Assembly (NCBI RefSeq): GCF_026781265.1
Contig: NZ_JAKUVC010000005.1
Span: 62,001 to 126,000 of the forward strand
From: Streptococcus sanguinis
GTDB lineage: Bacteria > Bacillota > Bacilli > Lactobacillales > Streptococcaceae
DNA length: 64,000 bases
Direction: 5' to 3'
In this document: positions 26,805 through 35,657 of the stretch, in pieces
Numbering within the stretch: the stretch's first letter is position 1
How the letters are laid out: every line of letters begins with the position of its first letter
Made by a program: the position numbers and the translations under genes
Notes under the pieces: generated by a model
The model's database searches: none
What the model saw: only the letters and a program-made list of their open reading frames with translations
Told to the model about the DNA's origin: nothing

Positions 26805-27470
26805 ATGAAAAAAGCATTTGCTAAAGCAACTCTTGGTTTAACTTCGACAGCTTTTTTGGCGACAATCGGCGCTCAAGCTGTCAATGCAGATTCTTACGTT
26901 GTCCAGCAAGGGGACTCTTTTTTTGCCATTGCTAGCGCCAATGGGATGAATCCTTACGAACTTGCTGCCAATAATGGAAAATCAATTTTTGATACGATTA
27001 ACCCAGGAGATGTGTTGCAAGTAAATGGTACAGCTTTGGCACAGACTTACAATCCATACAGTGCTCCAGCTTATGAAGCGACAAGCGATGCTGCTTTGGT
27101 ATCTGATACTGAGGATGTTGTCTTAAATACACCAACTGACTATGGCAATTCTTACCCAATCGGCCAATGTACTTGGGGTGTGAAAGAAATGGCGCCTTGG
27201 GCAAGTAACTGGTGGGGCAATGCTAATACTTGGGCGATCAATGCTGGTGCTCAGGGGTATGCAACAGGAAATGTCCCAGTAGCAGGGGCTATTGCAGTTT
27301 GGGATGGCGGTGAATATGGACATGTTGCTTATGTGACAGATGTGCAAAGCGACAGCTCAATTCAAGTTCTAGAAGCGAACTACAATCGCCAAAAGCAAAT
27401 TAACAACTATCGTGGCTACTTTAACCCGAATGAATTTATGGGTGGTGTTACCTACATTTATCCAAACTAA
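26805..27470 (+). CDS. Secreted LysM-CHAP domain protein (probable peptidoglycan hydrolase)
   Basis: 221 residues. A signal peptide ends near VNA-DS (28/29). A LysM domain (29-75, SYVVQQGDSFFAIASANGMN) should bind peptidoglycan. A CHAP domain (about 105-221) carries the catalytic pair Cys122 in IGQCTWGVKEMAPWA and His173 in YGHVAYVTD. CHAP enzymes usually cut peptide cross-links as amidase or endopeptidase, here probably in cell separation or wall remodelling. It stands alone with a terminator on each side. TATGAT at 26763-26768 may be the -10 element; the upstream promoter is not clear. Confidence 0.87.
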   Translation: MKKAFAKATLGLTSTAFLATIGAQAVNADSYVVQQGDSFFAIASANGMNPYELAANNGKSIFDTINPGDVLQVNGTALAQTYNPYSAPAYEATSDAALVSDTEDVVLNTPTDYGNSYPIGQCTWGVKEMAPWASNWWGNANTWAINAGAQGYATGNVPVAGAIAVWDGGEYGHVAYVTDVQSDSSIQVLEANYNRQKQINNYRGYFNPNEFMGGVTYIYPN

Positions 27471-27484
27471 AGATAATAAAAACG

Positions 27485-27520
27485 AGGCTGGGATAAAGAT
27501 TATCTCAGCCTGCTTTGTTT
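27485..27520 (+). terminator. Terminator of the LysM-CHAP gene
   Basis: AGGCTGGGATAA (27485-27496) pairs with TTATCTCAGCCT (27500-27511) with one G-T, then GCTTTGTTT. Confidence 0.82.
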
Positions 27521-27653
27521 AATAGGAGAGAGCTCTTGATGCGCTAGCTGATAGGGCTTTTTCTTTGTGCGGGAAAAGTCCTGAGCAGAAAGAGTTTTTT
27601 TGAGGCGAAATATGTTAAAATGAAGAGAGGGAGGATTTCCTGGAAGGAGACTA

Positions 27654-28178
27654 ATGAGTTATTTCAATAAGTACAAGTTTGATAAATCGAAATTTCGTCT
27701 GGGCATGCGTACCTTTAAAACCGGTCTGGCTGTCTTCATCATCCTATTGCTCTTTGGGCTTTTTGGTTGGAAAGGCCTGCAAATCGGTGCTTTGACGGCA
27801 GTCTTTAGTCTTCGTGAGGATTTTGATAAGAGTGTCCACTTCGGAACATCGCGAATCTTGGGAAACAGCATCGGTGGTTTTTACGCTCTGCTATTTTTCA
27901 TTGTCAATAGTGTCTTTAAGGAGCAGTATTGGGTCACCCTCCTTTTGGTGCCGGTTTGTACCATGCTGACAATCATGACCAATGTCGCCATGAACAACAA
28001 GGCTGGAGTCATTGGTGGAGTTTCTGCCATGCTGATTATTACCCTGTCCATTCGGCCGGAAGATACCATCCTGTATGTCTTTGCCAGAATCTTTGAAACC
28101 TTTATGGGAGTCTTTGTTGCAATTCTGGTAAATTCTGATATAGATCGGCTGCGAGCCATCTTTGAAAAGAAAAAATAA
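27654..28178 (+). CDS. ArAE/FUSC-type membrane protein (aromatic acid exporter family)
   Basis: 174 residues with four to five hydrophobic helices: LAVFIILLLFGLFGW, LQIGALTAVFSL, ILGNSIGGFYALLFFIV, WVTLLLVPVCTMLTIMTNV and MLIITLSIR to FMGVFVAILV. The pattern matches the N-terminal membrane module of the aromatic acid exporter family (ArAE_1, formerly DUF939), here without the cytoplasmic domain that longer members have. The substrate is unknown. A TGTTAAAAT extended -10 lies near 27613. It ends 80 bp before glnR. Confidence 0.75.
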   Translation: MSYFNKYKFDKSKFRLGMRTFKTGLAVFIILLLFGLFGWKGLQIGALTAVFSLREDFDKSVHFGTSRILGNSIGGFYALLFFIVNSVFKEQYWVTLLLVPVCTMLTIMTNVAMNNKAGVIGGVSAMLIITLSIRPEDTILYVFARIFETFMGVFVAILVNSDIDRLRAIFEKKK

Positions 28179-28184
28179 AATCCG

Positions 28185-28201
28185 TGTAAGAAAATCTGAC
28201 A
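28185..28201 (+). promoter_or_regulatory. GlnR operator
   Basis: TGTAAGAAAATCTGACA matches the GlnR/TnrA consensus TGTNA-N7-TNACA exactly. It ends 7 bp before the -35 of glnRA. Confidence 0.88.
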
Positions 28202-28208
28202 TTATTTC

Positions 28209-28237
28209 TTGACATAAGATTTATTTCGTCCTATAAT
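28209..28237 (+). promoter_or_regulatory. Consensus promoter of glnRA
   Basis: TTGACA, 17-bp spacer, TATAAT, 21 bp before glnR. A perfect promoter beside a repressor site implies that strength is held in check by GlnR. Confidence 0.92.
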
Positions 28238-28258
28238 AGTGCGTAGAGAGGAATTTGA

Positions 28259-28624
28259 ATGAAGGAAAAAGAGTTTCGCCGAAACATGGCAGTCTTTCCC
28301 ATCGGCAGTGTTATGAAACTGACGGACCTATCTGCCCGTCAGATCCGTTATTATGAAGACCAGAATCTGATTACCCCTGCTCGGAATGAGGGGAATCGTC
28401 GGATGTATTCTTTGAATGATATGGACCGCCTTTTAGAAATTAAGGATTATATTTCGGAAGGCCATAATATCGCTGCGATTAAGAGGAAATATGCTGAGCG
28501 TGAAGCCAAGTCCCGCAAGACCGTTAGTGACAAAGATGTCCGCCGTGCCCTGCATCATGACATCTTGCAGCAAGGCCGTTTTGCTTCTTCTCTGCCAACC
28601 TTTGGTCAGATGCGTCGACCATAG
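28259..28624 (+). CDS. glnR: Nitrogen regulator GlnR
   Basis: 121-residue MerR-family repressor. The winged HTH reads IGSVMKLTDLSARQIRYYEDQNLITPARNEGNRRMYSLNDMDRL (about 16-60). The C-terminal tail is the part that in Bacillus responds to feedback-inhibited glutamine synthetase. It is co-transcribed with glnA, 31 bp apart. The perfect operator upstream supports autoregulation and control of nitrogen assimilation. Confidence 0.95.
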   Translation: MKEKEFRRNMAVFPIGSVMKLTDLSARQIRYYEDQNLITPARNEGNRRMYSLNDMDRLLEIKDYISEGHNIAAIKRKYAEREAKSRKTVSDKDVRRALHHDILQQGRFASSLPTFGQMRRP

Positions 28625-28655
28625 CTATTTTGTTTGAATTACAAGGAGAAATTTA

Positions 28656-30002
28656 ATGTCTATTACAGCAGCTGATATCCGTCGCGAAGTAAAAGAGAAA
28701 AATGTTACCTTTATTCGTCTTATGTTCTCTGATATTTTAGGGACTATGAAGAATGTGGAAATTCCTGCCACGGATGAACAGCTTGACAAGGTCTTATCCA
28801 ATAAAGCCATGTTTGATGGTTCTTCCATTGAAGGTTTTGTCCGTATCAATGAATCAGATATGTATCTTTATCCTGATCTGGATACTTGGACGGTCTTTCC
28901 TTGGGGGGATGAAAATGGCAGTGTAGCGGGTCTGATTTGTGATGTTTACACAACTGATCATGTACCGTTTCTAGGGGATCCTCGCAGCAACCTCAAGCGT
29001 GCCCTCAAGCATATGGAAGAGCTGGGGTTCAAGTCCTTTAACCTCGGACCAGAGCCAGAATTTTTCCTCTTTAAGCTGGATGAAAATGGCGATCCGACGC
29101 TGGAAGTAAATGACAAGGGTGGCTATTTTGATTTGGCGCCAACAGATTTGGCAGACAATACCCGCCGGGAAATCGTCAATGTCCTGACCAAGATGGGCTT
29201 TGAAGTAGAAGCTAGTCACCATGAGGTCGCGGTCGGCCAGCACGAGATTGACTTTAAGTATGATGAAGTGCTTCGGGCTTGTGACAAGATTCAGATTTTC
29301 AAGCTGGTTGTGAAAACTATTGCTCGTAAGCACGGTCTGTATGCAACCTTTATGGCCAAGCCGAAGTTTGGTATTGCGGGATCTGGTATGCACTGTAACA
29401 TGTCCCTCTTTGATCAAGACGGCAATAATGCCTTCTTCGATCCAGAAGATCCAAAGGGTATGCAGCTGTCAGAAACAGCCTACCATTTCTTGGGTGGTTT
29501 GATTAACCATGCCTATAACTACACAGCTATCATGAATCCAACAGTTAACTCATACAAACGTCTGGTTCCTGGCTATGAGGCACCGGTTTATATCGCTTGG
29601 GCAGGACGCAATCGTTCACCGTTGGTGCGCGTGCCGGCTTCTCGTGGTATGGGTACTCGCTTGGAGTTGCGCTCCGTTGACCCGATGGCCAATCCATATA
29701 TTGCTATGGCTGTTCTCTTGGAAGTTGGCCTGCACGGTGTCGAAAATAAAATCGAAGCTCCAGCCCCAATCGAAGAGAATATCTATATCATGACTCCAGA
29801 GGAGCGTAAGGAAGCAGGAATTACAGACCTGCCATCAACTCTTCACAATGCCTTGAAGGCCTTGACAGAAGACGAAGTTGTGAAAGCAGCACTTGGCGAG
29901 CATATCTATACAAGCTTCTTAGAAGCCAAGCGCATCGAGTGGGCTAGCTATGCAACCTTTGTCTCCCAATGGGAAGTGGATAATTATCTGGATTTATACT
30001 AA
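28656..30002 (+). CDS. glnA: Glutamine synthetase, type I
   Basis: 448 residues, the length of the Gram-positive GSI-alpha form. It makes glutamine from glutamate, ammonia and ATP. Active-site elements [19 protein letters not shown], metal-binding [24 protein letters not shown] and [17 protein letters not shown] are intact. There is no adenylylation-loop tyrosine of the beta type, consistent with control by feedback and GlnR. AAGGAGAAATTT precedes the ATG. Confidence 0.97.
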   Translation: MSITAADIRREVKEKNVTFIRLMFSDILGTMKNVEIPATDEQLDKVLSNKAMFDGSSIEGFVRINESDMYLYPDLDTWTVFPWGDENGSVAGLICDVYTTDHVPFLGDPRSNLKRALKHMEELGFKSFNLGPEPEFFLFKLDENGDPTLEVNDKGGYFDLAPTDLADNTRREIVNVLTKMGFEVEASHHEVAVGQHEIDFKYDEVLRACDKIQIFKLVVKTIARKHGLYATFMAKPKFGIAGSGMHCNMSLFDQDGNNAFFDPEDPKGMQLSETAYHFLGGLINHAYNYTAIMNPTVNSYKRLVPGYEAPVYIAWAGRNRSPLVRVPASRGMGTRLELRSVDPMANPYIAMAVLLEVGLHGVENKIEAPAPIEENIYIMTPEERKEAGITDLPSTLHNALKALTEDEVVKAALGEHIYTSFLEAKRIEWASYATFVSQWEVDNYLDLY

Positions 30003-30056
30003 ACTTAGAGCAGGAGGATTGGCATATCCCCTGCTATTTCGTGGAGGAGAAGAAAG

Positions 30057-30476
30057 ATGGAAAAATTTCATGATTTTATCAAGCGGGTTTTCGATGAGCA
30101 ATATGAAGTCTATTTTGGTCCAGATATGCTTGAAAAACTTGAACCTCAAGATTATTATTTAAGGCGGGAGGAAGATGGACGGTTGATTGCCTTGCTCCAT
30201 GCCCAACAGGTGCTGGAAAATATTCATGTCAAGGCTTTGGTGGTGGATAAAGAACATCAGAAAAAAGGTTTGGGAGCCAGTCTGCTGGCAGAATTAGAAG
30301 AAAAGGCTGCAGAAGCTGGAGTAACTAGCATTACCTTGTCCACTAAATCATATCAAGCCAAGTATTTTTACATCAAGCAAGGCTATGAAATCTACGCCAG
30401 TCTAGCAGATGTTCCGCAAAAGGGCATTACCAAATATCATTTTATCAAGCGATTAAACGAAGCTGTTATTAAATAG
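30057..30476 (+). CDS. GNAT family N-acetyltransferase
   Basis: 139 residues. The acetyl-CoA site lies in ALVVDKEHQKKGLGASLLAELEEKAAEAG (about 62-90), followed by the typical TLSTKSYQAKYFYIKQGYEI motif. The substrate is unknown. GGAGGAGAAGAAAG precedes the ATG. It follows glnA by 54 bp, with an imperfect AGCAGG/CCTGCT hairpin but no T-run between, so readthrough from glnRA is possible. Confidence 0.82.
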   Translation: MEKFHDFIKRVFDEQYEVYFGPDMLEKLEPQDYYLRREEDGRLIALLHAQQVLENIHVKALVVDKEHQKKGLGASLLAELEEKAAEAGVTSITLSTKSYQAKYFYIKQGYEIYASLADVPQKGITKYHFIKRLNEAVIK

Positions 30477-30479
30477 ATG

Positions 30480-30502
30480 GAAGCCAATTTGGCTTCTGTT
30501 TT
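30480..30502 (+). terminator. Terminator after the GNAT gene
   Basis: GAAGCC (30480-30485) pairs with GGCTTC (30491-30496), then TGTTTT. The stem is short. Confidence 0.6.
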
Positions 30503-30513
30503 CTAATATCTAT

Positions 30514-30542
30514 TTGCATACATCCAGTATGTATGTTAAAAT
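30514..30542 (+). promoter_or_regulatory. Promoter with embedded palindromic operator for the VOC-TetR operon
   Basis: TTGCAT (30514-30519), 17-bp spacer, TAAAAT (30537-30542). A 19-bp palindrome, CATACATCCAGTATGTATG (30517-30535), fills the spacer. Its arms match at 8 of 9 positions. A repressor bound here would exclude RNA polymerase. The TetR-family gene two positions downstream is the obvious candidate. Confidence 0.8.
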
Positions 30543-30565
30543 AAAGTTTAAGAAAAGGAGAACAA

Positions 30566-30985
30566 ATGATTACCAGTTTATACCCAGTTTTAATGTGTGA
30601 AGATGTTGAACAATCAGCACAATTTTTCATTGAGCATTTCCAATTTCAGGAAACCTTCCGTTCAGATTGGTATATTAGTTTAAAGAATATCGAGAGTGGT
30701 TTTGAGCTTGCTTTTATTGATAGTAAGCATGGGACAGTGCCACAAGCCTACCAGTCTAAGGCGAGTGGCCTAATCATCAATATCGAAGTTGACAATGTTG
30801 ATTGTCTTTATGAAGAATTGCGTCAGCAAGAAGAAATGGAGTTCCTTCTTCCCATTAAGAGTGAAGATTTTGGTCAGCGCCATTTCATTGTAGAAGCGCC
30901 TGGTTCTGTTTTGGTTGATGTCATTCAAGTCATTCCACCTAGCGCTGAATTTGCGGCAAATTATTTGGAGAGTGAAGATGAATAA
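30566..30985 (+). CDS. VOC (glyoxalase/bleomycin resistance fold) protein
   Basis: 139 residues with two beta-alpha-beta-beta-beta units. MITSLYPVLMCEDVEQSAQFFIEHFQFQE opens the first, and the second contains LIINIEVDNVDCLYEEL and ends in HFIVEAPGSVLVDVIQV. Metal-ligand positions of true glyoxalase I are not obvious, so it may bind or sequester a small electrophile or drug. AAGGAG precedes the ATG. Its stop overlaps the TetR gene by 8 bp. Confidence 0.8.
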   Translation: MITSLYPVLMCEDVEQSAQFFIEHFQFQETFRSDWYISLKNIESGFELAFIDSKHGTVPQAYQSKASGLIINIEVDNVDCLYEELRQQEEMEFLLPIKSEDFGQRHFIVEAPGSVLVDVIQVIPPSAEFAANYLESEDE

Positions 30986-31565
30986 AAAACAGCAGGCTTC
31001 TCTAGAGACAAGCAAGAAAATATTAGCTATCGCCCGGAAACATTTTTCTTTAAAGGGTTATGCAGAAACTTCCTTGGAAGAAATTGTAGATGAATTGGGA
31101 ATGACAAGAGGCGCACTCTATCATCATTTCGGGAATAAGAAAACTTTATTTACCGCCGTACTATCACAAATTCAATCCGAACTGGGATCTTATGTAGAAA
31201 AAAACGCCCTGGAAGCACAGGATTCTTGGGAGCAGTTGGTGGAAGGCTGTGTTGCTTTTGTTCGTTTTGCGACCTTGACCGAAAATAGACGTATTCTCCT
31301 GCTTGATGGTCCCAATGTCGTTGAGTGGAAAGAGTGGCGTCGTCAGGACGAGGCTAATTCTTTCTTTCATTTGAGAGAACAATTAGACATTTTATCTAAA
31401 GAAGGGAAACTTGTCTCTATTGATCTGGATATGGCAGCTCACATGATTTCAGGTGCCTTGAACGAGTTGTCTCTTTTTCTGGCTGAGAAAGAGGAAGAAG
31501 TAGAAGTCAGAGGAGCAGTGAGAAGTCTGTTAAGGGGATTTAAAAATCATGGCGAAAAAGGTTAA
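30978..31565 (+). CDS. TetR-family transcriptional regulator
   Basis: 195 residues from the ATG at 30978, inside the end of the VOC gene. The HTH reads SLEEIVDELGMTRGALYHHFGNKKTLF (about 36-62). The C-terminal ligand domain (about 70-190) resembles the TetR_C group fused to YHHFGNK-type HTH proteins. It most likely represses its own operon through the palindrome at 30517-30535. It overlaps the next gene by 17 bp. Confidence 0.87.
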   Translation: MNKKQQASLETSKKILAIARKHFSLKGYAETSLEEIVDELGMTRGALYHHFGNKKTLFTAVLSQIQSELGSYVEKNALEAQDSWEQLVEGCVAFVRFATLTENRRILLLDGPNVVEWKEWRRQDEANSFFHLREQLDILSKEGKLVSIDLDMAAHMISGALNELSLFLAEKEEEVEVRGAVRSLLRGFKNHGEKG

Positions 31566-32295
31566 AGATTATTATGATTTGGTTTATGCAGAAGATTTGA
31601 GCCGTCGCTTGCAAACAGTAACAGATAAATTTGATGCTCAGCATTTTATGTCTCTAGTTGAAAGCGACTTAGAGGCTTTGGAATTTACTCAGCGTCAAGA
31701 GCTGCTTGCAAAGAGTATCAAAGAATGCTTGCCGCTTTCTTATGCTGATTCTCTGAAGATTTTTGAGCAGATACTTGGGCCAGAGTTAGAGGGCGGCCTG
31801 GGGATGTTCTCAGAGGGGTACTGGTTGTGGCCGATTGGCAAATACGTAGAACTTTATGGAGGTCAGGAATTCGATCTAAGTGCAGCCTTCAGCAAGGAAT
31901 TAACCAAGCGATTTACTGGAGAATTTTCCATGCGGCCCTTGCTGGCTAATTATCCTAAAGCTACGATGGATTTACTGCTAGAGTGGAGCCAAGATGAGAA
32001 TATGCGCGTCCGCAGATTAGCCAGTGAGTGTATGCGTATCCGACTGCCTTGGGCTAAGAAGCAGACTGTGGTCTTAGATTATTTTGATAAGTTTACTGCT
32101 ATTTTAAGGAATCTAAAGGATGATGCGGATAAATCAATCCAAAAAAGTGTCGCTAATAATCTGAATGATTTATATAAAGAAGATCCTGAAAAATTTGAGA
32201 GTGTGATTGGAGCTTGGCAAGAGGAAGAACTGAGTCCGAGTTGCGCTTGGATTATCAAGCATGCTTCGCGAACAAAAAATAAAGCAGAAAAATAA
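31549..32295 (+). CDS. AlkC-like DNA alkylation repair protein (HEAT-repeat glycosylase family)
   Basis: 248 mainly helical residues. The segment GLGMFSEGYWLWPIGKYVELYG (about 84-105) and MRPLLANYPKATMDLLLEWSQDENMRVRRLASECMR (about 125-160) match the HEAT-repeat alkylpurine DNA glycosylase superfamily, closer to AlkC than to AlkD. These enzymes remove 3-methyladenine-type lesions. The gene overlaps the TetR gene and has AAGGGGA upstream, so repair would be induced with the VOC protein. Exact substrate specificity is inferred. Confidence 0.75.
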   Translation: MAKKVKDYYDLVYAEDLSRRLQTVTDKFDAQHFMSLVESDLEALEFTQRQELLAKSIKECLPLSYADSLKIFEQILGPELEGGLGMFSEGYWLWPIGKYVELYGGQEFDLSAAFSKELTKRFTGEFSMRPLLANYPKATMDLLLEWSQDENMRVRRLASECMRIRLPWAKKQTVVLDYFDKFTAILRNLKDDADKSIQKSVANNLNDLYKEDPEKFESVIGAWQEEELSPSCAWIIKHASRTKNKAEK

Positions 32296-32326
32296 GCCTT
32301 GCTAAATCTAGCAAAGCTTATTTTTT
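32291..32326. terminator. Bidirectional terminator between the VOC operon and rnjA
   Basis: AATAAGC...TTGCTA pairs with TAGCAA...GCTTATT around loop AATC, with A and T runs on both sides. It serves two converging transcripts. Confidence 0.85.
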
Positions 32327-34007
32327 AGTTATCTTCGTCTGGTGTAAGCACCATCGGAATGATAATAGGTTCGCGCTCGGTACTTTCGTAGAGGAAAGGA
32401 CGCAAGGCGTTGACGATAGCGCCGCTGACAGATTGGACGCTGGCGTCTTTATTCTTGAGTGCAATGCGAATGGCATTGAAGAGGATGCGCTGGCTTTGGC
32501 GGATGAGGTCACCTGATTCGCGCATGTAGATAAAGCCACGGCTGAGAATATCTGGACCGGCTAAAATCATCTTGGACTCAAAGTCAACTGTTGCGACAGC
32601 CAGAACCACACCGTCCTCTGACAGGTCTTTACGGTCGCGCAGGACTGCAGCTCCGATTTCACCAATGCGGTTCCCATCAACATAAATATCCTGAGCGTTG
32701 AAGCTGCCGGCAATACGGGCTGAGTCAGCTGTCAGAGCTAGCACGTCACCATTGCTCATGATGAAGATATTGTCTTTGGGTACTCCAGTATCAACGGCTA
32801 GACCTGCATGGACTTTTTGCATACGGTATTCACCATGGACTGGCATGAAATATTTAGGCTTGATCAAGCGGAGCATGAGTTTCTGCTCTTGTTGGCCACC
32901 GTGTCCAGAGGTGTGGATGTTGTTAATCTTACCGTGAATCACTTCTACACCAGCCTCGGAAATGATGTTAATCAGCTTGTTAACGCTGGTCGTATTACCA
33001 GGGATAGGGCTAGATGAGAAGATGACTGTATCTCCAGGTTGCAGCTGCACCTGACGATGGGTACCATTGGCAATCCGAGACAGTGCTGCCATCGGCTCAC
33101 CCTGGCTTCCGGTACACATAATCAGCACTTCACCAGCTGGGTAGTCCTTAAGCTCGTTTGGCTCGATAAAGGTATCTTTGGGAACCTTGATATAGCCCAG
33201 CTCAATCCCGTTGACAATAGCCTTTTCCATGGAGCGGCCAAAGACCGCAATCTTACGACCGGTCTTGACAGCAGCATCTGCTGCCTGCTGGAGCCGGAAG
33301 ATGTTTGAGGCAAAAGAGGCAAAAATAATCCGCCCATGAATGCCTTCAATAATCTTCATGATAGACTGTCCGACCACTTTTTCGGAATTGGTAAAGGTTG
33401 GAACTTCAGCATTGGTCGAGTCAGATAGGAGGCAGAGAACGCCTTCCTCGCCAAGAGCAGCCATGCGGTGCAGGTCTGCCGGCTCACCAACTGGTGTAAA
33501 GTCAAACTTGAAGTCACCTGTACAGACAATCTTACCTTGCGGCGTATGGATGACAATTCCCAAGGGCTCAGGAATAGAGTGGGTTGTCCGGAAGAAAGTA
33601 GCTTTCAGATGCTTGAACTGCAGTTCTGTGTTTTGATTGATTTCATAGAGCTTGGCATCACGCAAAAGTCCATGCTCTTCTAGCTTACCGCGAATGAGGG
33701 CCAAGGCCAAAGGACCCGCATAGATAGGAACATTGGCTTGCTTGAGCAGGAAAGGGATACCGCCAATATGGTCCTCGTGCCCGTGGGTGATGAGAACAGC
33801 TTTAACGCGGTCAATATTTTCCACGATATAAGAGTAGTCGGGAATGACATAGTCGATTCCTAGCAGGTCGTCTTCTGGGAACTTGATACCGGCATCCACG
33901 ATGATGATTTCATTTTGGTATTCAATCCCGTAGGTGTTTTTACCGATTTCGCCTAACCCACCAATCGCAAAAACGCCAACTTCTTTGGGTTTTAAGGTAT
34001 ATGCCAT
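32325..34007 (-). CDS. rnjA: Ribonuclease J1
   Basis: 560 residues. RNase J1 is a 5'-3' exonuclease and endonuclease central to mRNA turnover. The metallo-beta-lactamase core carries HGHEDH (about 76-81) and GDFKFD. The beta-CASP domain follows ([40 protein letters not shown]), then MPVHGEYRM and a C-terminal domain. The gene begins 3 bp after rpoY. The stop lies in the shared terminator at 32291-32326. Confidence 0.95.
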   Translation of the reverse strand: MAYTLKPKEVGVFAIGGLGEIGKNTYGIEYQNEIIIVDAGIKFPEDDLLGIDYVIPDYSYIVENIDRVKAVLITHGHEDHIGGIPFLLKQANVPIYAGPLALALIRGKLEEHGLLRDAKLYEINQNTELQFKHLKATFFRTTHSIPEPLGIVIHTPQGKIVCTGDFKFDFTPVGEPADLHRMAALGEEGVLCLLSDSTNAEVPTFTNSEKVVGQSIMKIIEGIHGRIIFASFASNIFRLQQAADAAVKTGRKIAVFGRSMEKAIVNGIELGYIKVPKDTFIEPNELKDYPAGEVLIMCTGSQGEPMAALSRIANGTHRQVQLQPGDTVIFSSSPIPGNTTSVNKLINIISEAGVEVIHGKINNIHTSGHGGQQEQKLMLRLIKPKYFMPVHGEYRMQKVHAGLAVDTGVPKDNIFIMSNGDVLALTADSARIAGSFNAQDIYVDGNRIGEIGAAVLRDRKDLSEDGVVLAVATVDFESKMILAGPDILSRGFIYMRESGDLIRQSQRILFNAIRIALKNKDASVQSVSGAIVNALRPFLYESTEREPIIIPMVLTPDEDN

Positions 34008-34010
34008 GGG

Positions 34011-34241
34011 TTAGAACTCCGTCAATTCAAAAGTGCCTGACTCTTTTTCGTATTCGAGGTGTTTGTCAGACAAGAGCTCGATAAATTCAATATTGTAAGG
34101 GGTATTTTCTTCGACTAACTTACGAGCCTGAATGCGGCCTTCCAATTCATTAGCCGCTTCAATCTCTAAATAAAGGGCACGTGTCTTTTCACGGCGCGGG
34201 CTGCGCTCTTTGGTTTCCTGATAAAAAACTTTGTAAATCAT
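34011..34241 (-). CDS. rpoY: RNA polymerase epsilon subunit RpoY
   Basis: 76 residues ([20 protein letters not shown] through FELTEF), the former DUF1447 protein that is an accessory subunit of Firmicutes RNA polymerase. The ATG at 34241 has AAAGGA upstream; a longer frame reaching 34424 runs through the promoter region and is not credible. Only 3 bp separate it from rnjA, so RNA synthesis and decay factors are co-expressed. A small AACAGCT/AGCTGTT hairpin (34283-34300) lies in the leader. Confidence 0.93.
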   Translation of the reverse strand: MIYKVFYQETKERSPRREKTRALYLEIEAANELEGRIQARKLVEENTPYNIEFIELLSDKHLEYEKESGTFELTEF

Positions 34242-34355
34242 TACATTTCCTTTCATATTTTCATGATTAACCTGCAGAAAACAACAGCTGATTAGCTGTT
34301 TTCTTTTATTCAATTCTGAGTAGTAGATTAATCCTGATTCGTTACAATTATAATG

Positions 34356-34384
34356 ATTATAACATAAAATAAGGGAATAGTAAA
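34356..34384 (-). promoter_or_regulatory. Promoter of rpoY-rnjA
   Basis: On the minus strand: TTTACT, 17-bp spacer and TATAAT with a TG extension (TGTTATAAT). The leader to rpoY is about 110 nt. Confidence 0.65.
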
Positions 34385-34518
34385 AGGTGGAAGTCATAAA
34401 AATCTTGAAAGCTTTTTCTGACATTTCTTGACTTATCTAGGCAGTTTTCTGGCCTGAGTCTATGCTTGTGGCTGCTTTTATAGTATAATAAGAGGCAAAC
34501 AATCGAGTAAGGAAAAGA

Positions 34519-35208
34519 ATGATGAACATTTTAGCGATGGATACGTCCAACAAAGCTCTATCCTTGGCCCTTTTGCATGATAAGGAGCTCTTGGGACAGG
34601 TGACGCTCAATATCAAGAAAAATCATAGCATTACCCTTATGCCGGCTATTGATTTTCTGATGAATAGTCTGGACATGAAGCCGACGGATTTGGATCGTAT
34701 CGTAGTTGCTCAGGGTCCGGGCAGCTACACAGGTCTGCGAATGGCGGTGGCGACAGCCAAGACTCTGGCTCATACCCTCAAGATTGAGCTGGTCGGTGTG
34801 TCTAGTTTGCTGGCTTTAGTCCCAGAGCAGGTGGAAGGTTTGGTCATTCCTGTCATGGATGCCCGCCGCAATAATGTCTATGCTGGCTTTTATCAGTCTG
34901 GTCAGTCTGTACGGCTGGAGGCTCATCTGCCATTGGCAGAGGTTTTGGAAATAGCTGGCGTTGCTGATCAGCCAGTCACCTTTGTCGGAGAGACTGCAGT
35001 GTTTGCGGAGCAGATTGAAGCTGCTCTTCCTCAGGCTGCCATTCAGTCAACGTTGCCAGATGCCGTAGCTGTTGGTCGTCTCGGTTTAGACCTGCCAGCC
35101 CAGTCCATTCATGACTTTGTTCCTAACTATCTCAAGCGGGTAGAAGCCGAGGAAAATTGGCTCAAGACACATCAGGAATCCAGTGATTCTTACATTCAGC
35201 GCCTATGA
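34519..35208 (+). CDS. tsaB: tRNA t6A biosynthesis protein TsaB
   Basis: 229 residues starting MMNILAMDTSNKALSLALL (the second ATG at 34522 is equally possible). It has an ASKHA fold with PGSYTGLRMAVATAKTLA. TsaB works with TsaD and TsaE to add threonylcarbamoyl to A37 of tRNAs reading ANN codons. AAGGAAAAGA precedes the start, and TATAAT at 34484-34489 is a likely -10. It is first in the tsaB-rimI-tsaD group, and the rimI start overlaps its stop by 4 bp. Confidence 0.93.
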   Translation: MMNILAMDTSNKALSLALLHDKELLGQVTLNIKKNHSITLMPAIDFLMNSLDMKPTDLDRIVVAQGPGSYTGLRMAVATAKTLAHTLKIELVGVSSLLALVPEQVEGLVIPVMDARRNNVYAGFYQSGQSVRLEAHLPLAEVLEIAGVADQPVTFVGETAVFAEQIEAALPQAAIQSTLPDAVAVGRLGLDLPAQSIHDFVPNYLKRVEAEENWLKTHQESSDSYIQRL

Positions 35209-35657
35209 TTAAGTTGAGAAAATGGAGCGACAGCTCGGATGTGGACGCGGCAACTCTCGCAAAAGAGCTGGAACAGCTCTTACTTGCTGTCTATGAGGTC
35301 AGCCCTTGGACAGCGGACCAAGTGGCAGAGGTTCTGCGCTCGGATGTGAATTGTTGTGCGCTAGCAGAAGATGAAAGTCGACTTGTCGGCTTCTTAGTCT
35401 GGCAGGAGACAGATTTTGAAGCAGAAGTCCTGCAGATTGCTGTATTGCCTAGCTATCAGGGGCAGAAAATCGCGACAGCCTTGTTTGACTTTTTGCCTGC
35501 TGACAAGGAAATATTCCTCGAAGTGAGGGAGTCGAACAGGCCAGCTCTGCTATTTTACAAAAAAGAAAAATTTGAAGAAATTGCGCGGCGAAAGGCCTAC
35601 TATCATGCGCCGGTGGAAGACGCGATAGTCATGAAAAGAGAGATCCATGAAAGATAG
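35205..35657 (+). CDS. rimI: Ribosomal protein S18-alanine N-acetyltransferase
   Basis: 150-residue GNAT protein. The acetyl-CoA motif is [23 protein letters not shown] (about 70-92), followed by [30 protein letters not shown], the RimI signature region. It acetylates the N-terminus of ribosomal protein S18. The start is the ATGA overlap with tsaB, and its end overlaps tsaD by 11 bp, giving tight translational coupling in a conserved trio. Confidence 0.9.
   Translation: MIKLRKWSDSSDVDAATLAKELEQLLLAVYEVSPWTADQVAEVLRSDVNCCALAEDESRLVGFLVWQETDFEAEVLQIAVLPSYQGQKIATALFDFLPADKEIFLEVRESNRPALLFYKKEKFEEIARRKAYYHAPVEDAIVMKREIHER

Noticed and set aside
34242..34424. N-terminal extension of RpoY
   Set aside because: The extra frame covers the promoter and leader, and the family protein begins at MIYKVFYQ.
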